In this document: positions 8,339-17,991 of the stretch, one piece after another
Layout of the letters: each line of letters opens with the position of its first letter
Position numbering within the stretch: position 1 is the stretch's first letter
Assembly (NCBI RefSeq): GCF_001654985.1
Contig: NZ_LXEU01000042.1
Coordinates: forward strand, 81,539-145,538
Source: Kluyvera georgiana ATCC 51603
Lineage (GTDB): Bacteria > Pseudomonadota > Gammaproteobacteria > Enterobacterales > Enterobacteriaceae
Length of the DNA: 64,000 nt
Direction: 5' to 3'
The notes under the pieces: model-generated
Told to the model about the DNA's origin: nothing
Databases searched by the model: none
The model's input: the letters and a program-made list of their open reading frames with translations, nothing else
Program-made: the position numbers and the translations under genes

Positions 8339-9590
8339 GTGCGTCCCAAAGTAAGCGGCTGTCCAGCCATTCAACAGCAAGAATAGTTAATATTACCGCA
8401 GCGCCAAAATAAAACGCAGCGGGACCCATCGTAAAGGCGAGTAGTTGGTCGCGATTGATGAGCGACATGGTTAACGAAATAACAAACAGGTCAAGCATTG
8501 ACCAGCGGCCAATCCAGGTAACAAAACGCAGCAGCAGGATGCGCGTACGCAGCCCTTGTTCGCACTTAAAGCGGATGCTGATAAGCAACGTCAGCATCAC
8601 GATAATCTTGGTAAAAGGCACCAGGATACTGGCAAAAAATACCACCGCCGCCACCGCCACGTTGCTATTGGCCAGCGACAGAATGCCGGACATTATCGTA
8701 TCGTCCTGGCGGCCGCCGTTGACATAGATGATGGAGATGGGCAGCAGGTTGGCGGGGAGCAGGAACACCATGGAGCTGATCAGCGCCGCCCAGCTTTTTT
8801 GCAGGCTGTGCTTGCCGCGCTGATGAAGCGGAGTGTGACAGCGGCGGCAGCGGCCGCGCGCGTCGGGATAGCCGGTATAGTGGCAACTGAGGCACACCTG
8901 GAGCGCGCCGTCAGGCCGCGTAGCGGGGCGCTGAGGATAGAAGCGCTCCCAAAGCTGTTCGACGTTCAGATGAATCAGCGTCAGGATACTGAGCACGACC
9001 AAAGAGATATAGGCCAGCAGCCCCAGGCCCGGTTGCAGGAACGCATAGTCCTGGACCTTAATCGAGGCCACGGCGATACCGACCAGGTAGATGTCGAGCA
9101 TGACCCACTCTTTTAATTTATCGAGCATCAGCAGGACAGGGCGAAGATTCATCCCTAGAATATTACCGAGCCACAGATAGGCGATGGAGGTTACCAGCAC
9201 CGCGGGAGCGGCAACGGTGCAAAAAAATACCATTGCGGCGGTAATGGGGTGCCCACTATCGGTCATCTGCCAGATCCCATGCAGCAGGTTGGCGTCAATT
9301 CGGACGCCGAGCAGGTGCAGTCGCAACAGCGGTTCGCTCCAGGCAAAGGGCATCAGCAGCAGCATGGCAATCGCCATGGCGCCCAGACGGGTTAATGACC
9401 AGTCGCGGCCGTCGCGTACTTTGGCGTTACAGCGTGGGCAATAGGCGCTTTGCGATGATTTTACGACCGGTAACCGAAAAAGCATATCGCACTGCGGGCA
9501 ACGTTGGTAATGTGCCCACGGCAAAGGTTCGCTGACCGTGTGTATTCGTATTTTTTTCGTCGGCGTTATAGGTGATGTTTTCAGTGCCAT
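8307..9590 (-). CDS. letA: Intermembrane lipid transport inner-membrane protein LetA
   Basis: A 427-residue polytopic membrane protein of the PqiA/LetA (YebS) family and partner of LetB. It has two cytosolic zinc-ribbon domains, each preceding a block of about four transmembrane helices. The first ribbon has CPQC (about 34-37) with CPRC (about 52-55); the second has CLSCHYTG and CRRCHTPL (about 233-256). LetA is thought to load lipid into, or receive it from, the LetB tunnel. The start at ATG 9590 has only a weak ribosome site. It is divergent from msrC. The order letA-letB with overlapping ends is that of E. coli. Confidence 0.94.
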   Translation of the reverse strand: MALKTSPITPTKKIRIHTVSEPLPWAHYQRCPQCDMLFRLPVVKSSQSAYCPRCNAKVRDGRDWSLTRLGAMAIAMLLLMPFAWSEPLLRLHLLGVRIDANLLHGIWQMTDSGHPITAAMVFFCTVAAPAVLVTSIAYLWLGNILGMNLRPVLLMLDKLKEWVMLDIYLVGIAVASIKVQDYAFLQPGLGLLAYISLVVLSILTLIHLNVEQLWERFYPQRPATRPDGALQVCLSCHYTGYPDARGRCRRCHTPLHQRGKHSLQKSWAALISSMVFLLPANLLPISIIYVNGGRQDDTIMSGILSLANSNVAVAAVVFFASILVPFTKIIVMLTLLISIRFKCEQGLRTRILLLRFVTWIGRWSMLDLFVISLTMSLINRDQLLAFTMGPAAFYFGAAVILTILAVEWLDSRLLWDAHESGNARFTD

Positions 9591-9733
9591 TTATTACATT
9601 GATAAATGAATGTATAACTCTATCTTAACCTAAGTATGGATTCATCTTGAGCCCGAACGCACTTAATGCGTATTTTATAAGGGCCCAGGCAAGGTAACGA
9701 ATCAGTAACATCGTAAACAATAGTGATTGAATA

Positions 9734-10231
9734 ATGAGCAAAACAGAATTTTACGCGGAACTTAACCGTGATTTTCAGGCGTTAATGGCAGGTGAAACAA
9801 GTTTTTTAGCGGTAATCTCCAATACCAGCGCGCTGCTGTACGAGCGCCTGTCTGACGTGAACTGGGCCGGTTTTTACCTGCTGGAAGGCGATACGCTGGT
9901 ACTCGGGCCGTTTCAGGGCAAAATTGCCTGCGTGCGTATCCCGGTAGGCCGTGGCGTTTGCGGGACCGCAGTAGCGGAAAATCGCGTTCAGCGCGTAGAA
10001 GATGTTCATGCTTTTGATGGGCACATTGCCTGTGATGCCGCCAGTAACGCCGAAATCGTATTGCCGCTGGTGGTAAATCAGCAGGTTATTGGCGTGCTGG
10101 ATATCGATAGCACCGTGTTCTCGCGCTTTGGCGAAGAGGATGAACAGGGGTTGCGTGAACTGGTTGGCCACCTGCAAAAAGTGCTTGAAGCCACCGATTA
10201 CCAAAAATTCTTTGCACCCGTCGCAGGATAA
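9734..10231 (+). CDS. msrC: Free methionine-(R)-sulfoxide reductase (GAF domain)
   Basis: A 165-residue single GAF-domain enzyme that reduces free L-methionine-(R)-sulfoxide in the cytosol. The family signatures VNWAGFYLL (about 40-48), GKIACVRIPVGRGVCGTA (about 62-79) and HIACDAASNAEIVLPL (about 96-111) hold the three conserved cysteines used in catalysis. Length and N-terminus (MSKTEFYAELNRDFQALMAG) match E. coli MsrC (YebR). It stands upstream of proQ in the same direction, with a 97-base gap. Confidence 0.94.
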   Translation: MSKTEFYAELNRDFQALMAGETSFLAVISNTSALLYERLSDVNWAGFYLLEGDTLVLGPFQGKIACVRIPVGRGVCGTAVAENRVQRVEDVHAFDGHIACDAASNAEIVLPLVVNQQVIGVLDIDSTVFSRFGEEDEQGLRELVGHLQKVLEATDYQKFFAPVAG

Positions 10232-10328
10232 TCAACGGATAACGTAGCATTTACGGATGACGTCATTATAATGTCGCCTGTTCATGCCTGCGGCTTGTTG
10301 GCTACGTCCGTTGTAATCAGGAAATTTC

Positions 10329-11021
10329 ATGGAAAATCAACCTAAGTTGAATAGCAGTAAAGAAGTTATCGCATTTTTAGCCGAACGTTTTCCGCAGTGC
10401 TTTAGCGCGGAAGGTGAAGCTCGTCCCCTGAAAGTCGGCATTTTTCAGGATCTCGTCGAGCGTGTTGAAGGGGAGATGAACCTCAGCAAAACCCAACTGC
10501 GTTCCGCATTACGTCTTTATACTTCAAGCTGGCGCTACCTGTACGGTATCAAAGCCGGTGCAGTCCGCGTCGACCTCGACGGCAACCCTTGCGGTGAGCT
10601 GGACGAGCAGCATGTCGCACATGCGCGTCAACAGCTTGAAGAGGCCAAAGCACGCGTTCAGGCGCAGCGCGCTGAACAGCAGGCGAAAAAACGCGAAGCC
10701 GCAGCTGCTGCTGGCGAGCAAGGCGATGCGCCACGTCGTGAGCGTAAACCACGTCCTCCGGTACGCCGTAAAGAAGGGGCCGAGCGTAAGCCGCGCGCTG
10801 CTGCCGCGAAACCGGCCGCTAAACCGGCCCGTGAAGTGCGTGAAGAAAAACTGACGCCGGTATCCGACCTGTCCACGCTGACGGTCGGCCAATCCCTGAA
10901 AGTTAAAGCGGGCAATAACGCGATGGATGCCACGATCCTGGAAATCACCAAGGATGGCGTTCGCGTTCAGCTTACTTCTGGTATGTCAATGATTGTACGC
11001 GCAGAACACCTGGTGTTCTGA
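10329..11021 (+). CDS. proQ: RNA chaperone ProQ
   Basis: A 230-residue RNA-binding protein with the three-part layout of ProQ. It has an N-terminal FinO domain (about 1-119, including [19 protein letters not shown]), a highly basic, low-complexity linker rich in Lys, Arg, Ala and Pro (about 120-180), and a C-terminal Tudor/SH3-like domain (about 181-230). ProQ binds many small RNAs and mRNA 3' ends. The gene ends only 19 bases before prc with no terminator, so proQ-prc probably form one transcript. A perfect TATAAT lies at 10267-10272, 57 bases before the ATG. Confidence 0.95.
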   Translation: MENQPKLNSSKEVIAFLAERFPQCFSAEGEARPLKVGIFQDLVERVEGEMNLSKTQLRSALRLYTSSWRYLYGIKAGAVRVDLDGNPCGELDEQHVAHARQQLEEAKARVQAQRAEQQAKKREAAAAAGEQGDAPRRERKPRPPVRRKEGAERKPRAAAAKPAAKPAREVREEKLTPVSDLSTLTVGQSLKVKAGNNAMDATILEITKDGVRVQLTSGMSMIVRAEHLVF

Positions 11022-11040
11022 AACGGAGGCCGGGCCAGGC

Positions 11041-13089
11041 ATGAACAAACTTTTTAGGCTCTCCGCGCTTGCTGGCCTGTTATTAATAACAGGCCAGGCC
11101 TTAGCGGTGGAAGATATCACCCGTGTTGAGCAGCTTCCTATCCTTAAGGAAGAGACTCAGCACGCCACGGTAAGCGAGCGCGTTACCTCGCGCTTTACCC
11201 GTTCTCACTACCGCCAGTTCGATCTCGACCAGGCCTTTTCGGCCAAAATATTTGACCGCTATCTGAACCTGCTGGACTACAGCCACAACGTTCTGTTGGC
11301 CAGCGACGTTGCGCAGTTTGCAGCGAAGAAAGGGCAGATTGGCGACGAGCTTCGTTCAGGCAAACTTGACGTCTTTTATGACCTCTACAATCTGGCGCAA
11401 AAACGTCGCTTTGAGCGCTATGAATATGCGTTAAAGGTGCTTGAGCGCCCGATGGACTTCACCGGTAATGACACCTTTAACCTCGATCGCAGCAAAGCGC
11501 CGTGGCCGAAGGATCAAGCCGAGCTGAACGCGCTGTGGGACGGTAAAGTCAAATATGACCAGCTGAGTCTCAAGCTCGCCGGCAAAGACGATAAAGAAAT
11601 TCACGATACCCTGGCGCGTCGCTATAAGTTCGCGATCCGTCGCCTGGCGCAGACCAATAGCGAAGATGTGTTCTCGCTGGCGATGACCTCCTTCGCCCGT
11701 GAAATCGACCCGCACACCAACTATCTTTCACCGCGCAACACCGAACAGTTCAATACCGAGATGAGTCTGTCTCTGGAAGGGATTGGCGCGGTGCTGCAAA
11801 TGGACGATGACTACACCATGATCAACTCGATGGTGGCAGGCGGTCCGGCGGCGAAAAGCAAGGCGATTAGCGTGGGCGATCGTATCGTCGGCGTAGGCCA
11901 GGCCGGGAAGGGCATGGTTGACGTGATCGGCTGGCGTCTTGATGACGTTGTCGCGCTGATCAAAGGGCCGAAGGGCAGCAAGGTACGCCTTGAAATTCTC
12001 CCGGCAGGGAAAGGTTCAAAAACCCGTATTGTGACGCTGACCCGTGAGCGTATCCGTCTGGAAGACCGCGCGGTGAAAATGTCGGTGAAAGGCACGGGCA
12101 ACAATAAGGTCGGCGTGCTCGATATTCCGGGCTTCTACGTTGGTCTGACTGAAGACGTGAAGGTACAGCTGCAGAAGCTGGAAAAACAGAACGTCAGCAG
12201 CATTATCATTGACCTGCGCAGCAACGGCGGCGGCGCGCTGACCGAAGCGGTCTCGCTTTCCGGTCTGTTTATTCCGTCTGGCCCTGTGGTGCAGGTACGT
12301 GATAACAACGGCAAGGTGCGCGAAGATAGCGACAACGACGGCGTGGTTTACTACAAAGGGCCGCTGGTGGTGCTGGTTGACCGCTTCAGCGCCTCGGCGT
12401 CGGAAATCTTTGCCGCGGCAATGCAGGATTACGGCCGCGCGCTGATCGTTGGCGAACCGACCTTTGGTAAAGGTACCGTGCAACAGTACCGTTCGCTGAA
12501 CCGTATCTACGATCAGATGCTGCGTCCTGAATGGCCAGCGCTGGGCTCCGTCCAGTACACCATTCAGAAGTTCTACCGCATTAACGGCGGCAGTACGCAG
12601 CGTAAAGGCGTTACGCCGGACATCATGATGCCGACCGGTAACGAAGAGACCGAAACCGGCGAGAAGTTCGAAGACAACGCGCTGCCGTGGGATAGCATCA
12701 ACGCGGCGACCTACGTGAAGTCTGGTGACATGGCACCGTTCGAACCTCAGCTGCTTAAGCTGCATGCCGATCGTATTGCGAAAGATCCGGAGTTCCAGTA
12801 CATCGCCAAAGATATTGCGCACTTCAATGCGTTGAAAGATAAGCGCAGTATTGTGTCTCTCAATTACGCCCAGCGTGAAAAAGAGAACGAAGAGGATGAT
12901 GCGACCCGTCTGGCGCGCGTGAACGATCGCTACAAGCGTGAAGGCAAACCGCCGATCAAGAAACTGGACGATCTGCCGAAAGACTATAAAGAGCCGGACC
13001 CGTATCTGGACGAAACGGTGAATATCGCCGTTGACCTTTCGAAGCTGGAGAAATCCGCGCCCGCTGAACAACCGGCGGCAAGCAAGTAA
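11041..13089 (+). CDS. prc: Carboxy-terminal processing protease Prc (Tsp)
   Basis: A 682-residue periplasmic tail-specific protease that degrades proteins with nonpolar C-termini and trims FtsI and MepS. A signal peptide (about 1-22, ending GQALA) is followed by the N-terminal helical domain, a PDZ domain (about 240-330, SLEGIGAVLQ) and the S41 protease core. The catalytic Ser/Lys pair lies in FSASASEIFAAAMQDYG and VGEPTFGKGTVQQY. ATG 11041 has GGAGG upstream and gives exactly the E. coli length; the frame from 10993 overlaps proQ and is rejected. Confidence 0.95.
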   Translation: MNKLFRLSALAGLLLITGQALAVEDITRVEQLPILKEETQHATVSERVTSRFTRSHYRQFDLDQAFSAKIFDRYLNLLDYSHNVLLASDVAQFAAKKGQIGDELRSGKLDVFYDLYNLAQKRRFERYEYALKVLERPMDFTGNDTFNLDRSKAPWPKDQAELNALWDGKVKYDQLSLKLAGKDDKEIHDTLARRYKFAIRRLAQTNSEDVFSLAMTSFAREIDPHTNYLSPRNTEQFNTEMSLSLEGIGAVLQMDDDYTMINSMVAGGPAAKSKAISVGDRIVGVGQAGKGMVDVIGWRLDDVVALIKGPKGSKVRLEILPAGKGSKTRIVTLTRERIRLEDRAVKMSVKGTGNNKVGVLDIPGFYVGLTEDVKVQLQKLEKQNVSSIIIDLRSNGGGALTEAVSLSGLFIPSGPVVQVRDNNGKVREDSDNDGVVYYKGPLVVLVDRFSASASEIFAAAMQDYGRALIVGEPTFGKGTVQQYRSLNRIYDQMLRPEWPALGSVQYTIQKFYRINGGSTQRKGVTPDIMMPTGNEETETGEKFEDNALPWDSINAATYVKSGDMAPFEPQLLKLHADRIAKDPEFQYIAKDIAHFNALKDKRSIVSLNYAQREKENEEDDATRLARVNDRYKREGKPPIKKLDDLPKDYKEPDPYLDETVNIAVDLSKLEKSAPAEQPAASK

Positions 13090-13095
13090 CCTCTA

Positions 13096-13126
13096 ACAGG
13101 CACAAGCAATTGTGCCTGTTTTTTTA
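13096..13126 (+). terminator. Intrinsic terminator after prc
   Basis: ACAGGCACAA and TTGTGCCTGT form a perfect ten-base-pair stem with loop GCAA, followed by seven T. It separates proQ-prc from htpX. Confidence 0.92.
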
Positions 13127-13282
13127 TCTCCCTCATGTTCTTGTCAACAATGATGCTACAAAATGTAAAGTTGTGTCTTTCTCGTGACTTAGCCTCACGT
13201 GATCGTTGAAAATCGGCGGATTAGCCCTACGATAGGGATAATCGCATAGTGCGTTTTGTTAAGAAGAGGTTAAAAGTAAATT

Positions 13283-14167
13283 ATGATGCGAATCGCGCTT
13301 TTCCTGATGACCAACCTGGCCGTGATGGTTGTGTTTGGGCTGGTGCTAAGCCTAACGGGAATTCAGTCGAGCAGCATGACCGGTCTGCTGATTATGGCGC
13401 TGCTATTTGGTTTCGGCGGTTCCATTGTTTCATTGATGATGTCGAAATGGATGGCGCTGAAATCGGTAGGCGGTGAGGTCATTGAACAACCGCGTAACGA
13501 GCAGGAACGCTGGCTGTTGGAAACCGTCGCCCGTCAGGCGCAGCAGGTAGGTATTGCTATGCCGCAGGTTGCGCTGTACCACGCGCCGGATATCAACGCC
13601 TTTGCGACCGGCGCACGTCGTGATGCATCGTTGGTTGCCGTGAGTACCGGCCTGCTGCAGAACATGAGCCGTGACGAAGCTGAAGCGGTCATCGCCCATG
13701 AAATCAGCCACATTGCCAACGGTGATATGGTGACCATGACGCTGATCCAGGGCATTGTGAACACCTTCGTTATCTTTATCTCACGCGTTATTGCGCAGAT
13801 TGCGGCTGGTTTCCTCGGCGGCAACCGTGACGACGGCGAAGAGAGCAGCAACGGCAACCCGCTGATTTACTTTGCGGTGGCGACGGTGCTGGAACTGGTG
13901 TTTGGTATTCTGGCGAGCATCATTACCATGTGGTTCTCGCGCTACCGTGAATTCCATGCGGATGCCGGTTCGGCGAAGCTGGTGGGCCGTGAGAAGATGA
14001 TTGCGGCGCTGCAGCGTCTGAAAACCAGCTATGAGCCGCAGGAAGCCAGCAGCATGATGGCGTTCTGCATCAACGGTAAGTCAAAGTCGCTGAGCGAAAT
14101 GTTCATGACGCACCCGCCGCTGGATAAGCGTATTGAAGCGCTGCGCAGCGGTGAATACCTGAAGTAA
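13283..14167 (+). CDS. htpX: Membrane-bound zinc metalloprotease HtpX
   Basis: A 294-residue M48-family protease in the inner membrane that, with FtsH, degrades misfolded membrane proteins. Two N-terminal membrane segments (about 4-24 and 34-54) precede the cytosolic zinc site HEISH (about 140-144), with the third ligand Glu in [12 protein letters not shown]. Further hydrophobic segments lie between. The sequence is nearly that of E. coli HtpX. The start is MMRIALFL at 13283. In E. coli the gene is under CpxR and heat-shock control; I could not identify a clear CpxR box in the 156-base upstream region. Confidence 0.95.
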   Translation: MMRIALFLMTNLAVMVVFGLVLSLTGIQSSSMTGLLIMALLFGFGGSIVSLMMSKWMALKSVGGEVIEQPRNEQERWLLETVARQAQQVGIAMPQVALYHAPDINAFATGARRDASLVAVSTGLLQNMSRDEAEAVIAHEISHIANGDMVTMTLIQGIVNTFVIFISRVIAQIAAGFLGGNRDDGEESSNGNPLIYFAVATVLELVFGILASIITMWFSRYREFHADAGSAKLVGREKMIAALQRLKTSYEPQEASSMMAFCINGKSKSLSEMFMTHPPLDKRIEALRSGEYLK

Positions 14168-14187
14168 TCGTTGTTGCCGAAAATAAT

Positions 14188-14220
14188 GCCAGCCCGTTGA
14201 CCGCGGGCTGGCTTTTTTTT
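14188..14220 (+). terminator. Intrinsic terminator after htpX
   Basis: GCCAGCCCG pairs with CGGGCTGGC and is followed by eight T. It overlaps the last codon of the converging pgaD by two bases. Confidence 0.9.
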
Positions 14221-14650
14221 AGCCGCGAGGGTGAGACGCGGCCTTTAAATCAATAATACGACCAATATTATCGTGATAGACCGTTAGCAGGTTGTACTGG
14301 CTCATCTCCGAAATAATCTGTGGCGCGATATTAAAACTACGGGCAAGTTCATCACGCTGTAGCGATGCCTGCCGGGCATGGCGTCGGGCATGCGTTCGCC
14401 GACGGTTATATTGATACCAGAGAATCAACAGCCAGCCGTTGATGGCGGCAATCAGCAGGTACACCAGCAGGGTATTGAACGCCTCGACCATCGTATCCCA
14501 GCGCTGTCCGCCGTCTTCCGTCAGCTTCATTAACAGGTTGGCGTAGAGAAAAAACAGGAAACCACACCACGCAAGTAGCGTTAACGCCGCGTCAAAGCAG
14601 CGGGGCATCAGACGGTGTTCGGTTAAAATTATGCTATTTTCGTTCATCAC
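14219..14650 (-). CDS. pgaD: Poly-N-acetylglucosamine biosynthesis protein PgaD
   Basis: A 143-residue small inner-membrane protein, last gene of pgaABCD. Two hydrophobic helices (about 23-43 and 62-82) are followed by a basic cytosolic segment ([12 protein letters not shown]) and a soluble tail. In E. coli PgaD binds PgaC, and the pair responds to cyclic di-GMP to synthesise poly-beta-1,6-N-acetylglucosamine. PgaD is the least conserved member, so the call rests on size, topology and operon position. Its start overlaps the pgaC stop by four bases. Confidence 0.88.
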   Translation of the reverse strand: MMNENSIILTEHRLMPRCFDAALTLLAWCGFLFFLYANLLMKLTEDGGQRWDTMVEAFNTLLVYLLIAAINGWLLILWYQYNRRRTHARRHARQASLQRDELARSFNIAPQIISEMSQYNLLTVYHDNIGRIIDLKAASHPRG

Positions 14651-15975
14651 ATTCTTCCTTTACCACGATCGGGACTCACCCAACGCGCGCGTGCGCGCTG
14701 GCGTTTCAGCATGACTTTCGGGAAGGAGACGATGGTCGTGAACATGCCTATCATCCAGTACACCATCGGAAACCAAATCACCCAGAACAGCGAAGTAGCA
14801 ACCCTCTTCTCATAGCGGCGTTCAATAAACAGGCTGACGGCGAACTGTACCAGACACATTACGCCCAGTAGCAGGCCGGTAAATTCCGGGGGGAACAGGC
14901 TTTTCACGGCCAGGTTTTCCGGCAGCGGCGCGAGGTAGCTGAGCATAAACAGCAGTACCGTAACCGCATAAGCAAAAGCCCAGAGCGTAGAGAGCGCATA
15001 TTCTGCAAACAGGGGCCACATACGGTGATGTTCCCAGCTAAACAGCGTGCGTAGGTTAACCAGAAACACTTCCGCGCCGCCTTGAGCCCAGCGCAAACGC
15101 TGCTTCCATAAGCCCTTTAGCGTTTCAGGCATCAGGATCCAGCACAGCGCGCGTGGCTCGAAGAAGATGTCCCAATGGTGCAGCTGTAGCTTCCAGCTGA
15201 TATCGATGTCCTCGGTAATCATATCGGGGCTCCAGTAACCCACGTCGGCCAGCGCCTGCCGACGGAAGGCGGCTATCACCCCGGAAACGGTAAACACCCG
15301 GCCATAAATGCGCTGCGTGCGTTTGATGAGCCCGATAATGGAGGAAAATTCACCGACCTGAATACGGCCAATCAGCGTGGATCGTGTGCGAATACGTGGG
15401 TTGCCGGTGACCGCGCCCACGTGTGGATACTGAATCAGCGGCGCGACCAGATAGGCCGCTGTATCTCTGTCGAGTAGGGCATCGCCATCGATACACACCA
15501 GCAGATCGCCCCTTGCCGCCGCTGCTCCCGCTTTTAAGGCCACGGCCTTGCCCTGGTTTTCTGCCAGATGAATCACCCTCAGGCGGGACTGCTCGCGTGC
15601 GAGCTGTTCCAGCACCTCGGCGGTATCATCTGCTGAACCGTCGTTGATGGCGATCACCTCAATATGCGAGTAACGCTGCGCTAGCGCCGCGCCGATCGTT
15701 TCACGCGCATTTTTCCCTTCGTTAAAACAGGGAATCAGGATCGATATTAGCGGCTCATCGCTTAAAACGGGCGGCGGCGTGTTGGGATCCCATGGCCAGT
15801 GACGTTCAAGCTGAAACCAAAAATAAAGGCCGCCGGTGACCCACAGCACGGACATAAATAGCGGCCAGAAGAAGACGAAATCGAGAATCAACTCGCCGGT
15901 AAAAATGGCCGCGATGCCCAGCGGCAGCCCGAATACCAGTCCTAAAATACAAAATGCGATAAGGCGATCAGTCAT
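14647..15975 (-). CDS. pgaC: Poly-beta-1,6-N-acetyl-D-glucosamine synthase PgaC
   Basis: A 442-residue processive family-2 glycosyltransferase in the inner membrane that polymerises GlcNAc from UDP-GlcNAc. N-terminal membrane helices (about 5-55) lead into the GT2 domain with [13 protein letters not shown], the DGD motif in CIDGDALLD, the acceptor motif TEDIDIS and the product-binding QRLRWAQGG (Q-x-x-R-W). Helices near the C-terminus (about 320-425) form the export channel. It overlaps pgaB by eight bases and pgaD by four, so the operon is tightly coupled. Confidence 0.95.
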   Translation of the reverse strand: MTDRLIAFCILGLVFGLPLGIAAIFTGELILDFVFFWPLFMSVLWVTGGLYFWFQLERHWPWDPNTPPPVLSDEPLISILIPCFNEGKNARETIGAALAQRYSHIEVIAINDGSADDTAEVLEQLAREQSRLRVIHLAENQGKAVALKAGAAAARGDLLVCIDGDALLDRDTAAYLVAPLIQYPHVGAVTGNPRIRTRSTLIGRIQVGEFSSIIGLIKRTQRIYGRVFTVSGVIAAFRRQALADVGYWSPDMITEDIDISWKLQLHHWDIFFEPRALCWILMPETLKGLWKQRLRWAQGGAEVFLVNLRTLFSWEHHRMWPLFAEYALSTLWAFAYAVTVLLFMLSYLAPLPENLAVKSLFPPEFTGLLLGVMCLVQFAVSLFIERRYEKRVATSLFWVIWFPMVYWMIGMFTTIVSFPKVMLKRQRARARWVSPDRGKGRM

Positions 15976-17989
15976 TGTTTGGGTACCAGTACGAAGAGAA
16001 CGCGGGGCGAATACGAGCGATGTCGGGCTGGTTTTCGATGAAATCGTCGGGGTAATAGCCGTAGTTTTTCACGCCGTTGAGTTGGAGAATCTGCATCCAC
16101 TCAACCAACTGCGCATCAGGGACGGCATTTTGCGCCCGTTGGTTCCAGTCTTTGGCCTGAAGCTCGAAAATCGTTTTGTTCAGCGCGCCGGGGCGAGCCG
16201 CCACGGTGCGTACCAGCTGTGCCAGCCAGTCATGGGTTTGTGCTGGCGCAACGGATTCCATCAGCGGCATGGCCATCGGTACCGTCCAGTCATAGGCGCC
16301 CAGGAAATCGTCCAGATTCTGCGCAAACCAGGCCTCGCTGTCCGGTTCTATCAGCGGTAGGGCAAAAATATTGCGCGCGGTTTTGACCTGCGGGCCACGA
16401 ATTCGCCGTGTGGCCTGGCTCAATTGACGGGTGAACGTCACGAGCGCCTGGCTCTTGAAACGTGTCCAGGCCTGACGTGCGTCTGGGTGCTGCGCCATAT
16501 CGACGATGCTGTAGGGGGAACCGGACCGCTGCCAGGCGCTAATGGCCTGCGGGCCTGCGTCCTCAAAATCGCTAAGGACGGCATCATCGTGAAATAAAAT
16601 CCCGTTGAATGGCGCGTGGCGGGCGAGATCTTCATAGAGATCCGTTATCTGACGCCGCGCCTGCGGGCTCCACGGTGACAGTCTGATATAGGGCTCGGTG
16701 GCGGTCAGCGTGCGCCCGGTTTGCGGATCCCAGCGTTGTACGCGGGGAAGAGAAGGGGCGAGGTCGAATGCCAGCACCGGCATCCAGGCATAAACCTTAA
16801 CCCGGGCACGGGTCTGAAGCTGCCAGGAGACGAAGTTAAACAGATCGGCGCGCACGGGGAGCCAGCGATTGGGGAAATAGAGCGCTTTAATGTTGCCATC
16901 GCCCTGCGGGTCGGAAAAAGCCTGCAGGAAGACATGGCTGATCTTCATGTCATAGACTCGCTGCACCAGCTTATCGATGTTGCGGGTTTGCTGGGCAACA
17001 TCCGGATCGTAGAGGTAATCGAGATCGACCTGCATCACGCGCACGGCTTCCGGTTCCTGCGCCTGTGTCACCATGCTGGCGAAGGTTTTTAGCGAGGGGT
17101 TCCCGGAAATGAGCAGACGAGGAATATTTTCAATGTCACGCGCATCGCCCAGACCATCGTCCAGCGTAAAGGCCAATTGATAACCGTGGGTTTTGGCGAT
17201 CGCGAGCGTCGTACCGTTGGCTTCTCCATAGGGCCAAACCCAGGCGCGCGGTGCTTTCCCCGTCACTTCACCTATTTTCGCGGTCACTTTGCGCACGTCT
17301 TCGCTAATGCGCTGGGTGAATTGCTGGTCGGTTTCATAGCGGCCGCTTTGCCGATCGTAGAACCGATTGGCAATCGCCGGTTCGAGGCTGCCCTGTGGGT
17401 TGGCCGGAATACCATAGTGTGAAGCCCAGGTATGCGCCCCCACTTCCACCAACGGCGACCGGCTGACCTCTCGCACCATCTGCCAGGTGGCAAAGCGTTC
17501 ACGCGGCGTCATCAAGCCGCCAAAATTGACCTTCTGCCCGGCGGGCGTGTCCACCCAACTGCCGACCGGTGCCCACAGCGCGGGCACGTTCCATGCTTTT
17601 AGCAGCGGCCAAACGCGGCTATAAAAGCTGCTGTAACCGTCGTCGAAACTCAGCAAAAAAGCCTTCGGCGGCAGCGTCTTGCGCGATTGATGCGCATCAA
17701 TAATGTCCTGTACGCCGATCGCGTGATATCCGTTGTGCAACAGCCAGCTTATCTGCTCGTTGAGCGCGCTGGTGCGTACCGACAGGTAACGCTGATCGGC
17801 GATATCATCTTCAACGTCGTGATAACCCAGCACCAGGAAGTGGTTTTTCGGCCACGGTTGGCTGGCTGCGAGCTGTGGGCGATCCTGCGGGGCAACGAAA
17901 GGGATTGCTTTGGCATAAGCGACTGCGCTCATGCACAGCCAGCCTATCATCACCAGGCTGATACGGAGACGTGTGTTCAGCATAATCAT
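15968..17989 (-). CDS. pgaB: Poly-beta-1,6-N-acetyl-D-glucosamine N-deacetylase PgaB
   Basis: A 673-residue two-domain protein. The N-terminal CE4 deacetylase domain has the metal-binding aspartates in SFDDGY (Asp116, Asp117), HTWASH as the His motif and WPYGEANG. The C-terminal glycoside hydrolase domain (about 310-670) has [10 protein letters not shown] and [14 protein letters not shown]. PgaB partly deacetylates the polymer in the periplasm so that PgaA can export it. Unlike the E. coli protein it shows no lipobox: the only cysteine near the N-terminus (Cys19, in GWLC) lacks the small residue at -1, and an SPase I site after AVAYA looks more likely. It follows pgaA by two bases. Confidence 0.93.
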   Translation of the reverse strand: MIMLNTRLRISLVMIGWLCMSAVAYAKAIPFVAPQDRPQLAASQPWPKNHFLVLGYHDVEDDIADQRYLSVRTSALNEQISWLLHNGYHAIGVQDIIDAHQSRKTLPPKAFLLSFDDGYSSFYSRVWPLLKAWNVPALWAPVGSWVDTPAGQKVNFGGLMTPRERFATWQMVREVSRSPLVEVGAHTWASHYGIPANPQGSLEPAIANRFYDRQSGRYETDQQFTQRISEDVRKVTAKIGEVTGKAPRAWVWPYGEANGTTLAIAKTHGYQLAFTLDDGLGDARDIENIPRLLISGNPSLKTFASMVTQAQEPEAVRVMQVDLDYLYDPDVAQQTRNIDKLVQRVYDMKISHVFLQAFSDPQGDGNIKALYFPNRWLPVRADLFNFVSWQLQTRARVKVYAWMPVLAFDLAPSLPRVQRWDPQTGRTLTATEPYIRLSPWSPQARRQITDLYEDLARHAPFNGILFHDDAVLSDFEDAGPQAISAWQRSGSPYSIVDMAQHPDARQAWTRFKSQALVTFTRQLSQATRRIRGPQVKTARNIFALPLIEPDSEAWFAQNLDDFLGAYDWTVPMAMPLMESVAPAQTHDWLAQLVRTVAARPGALNKTIFELQAKDWNQRAQNAVPDAQLVEWMQILQLNGVKNYGYYPDDFIENQPDIARIRPAFSSYWYPNND

Positions 17990-17991
17990 CC

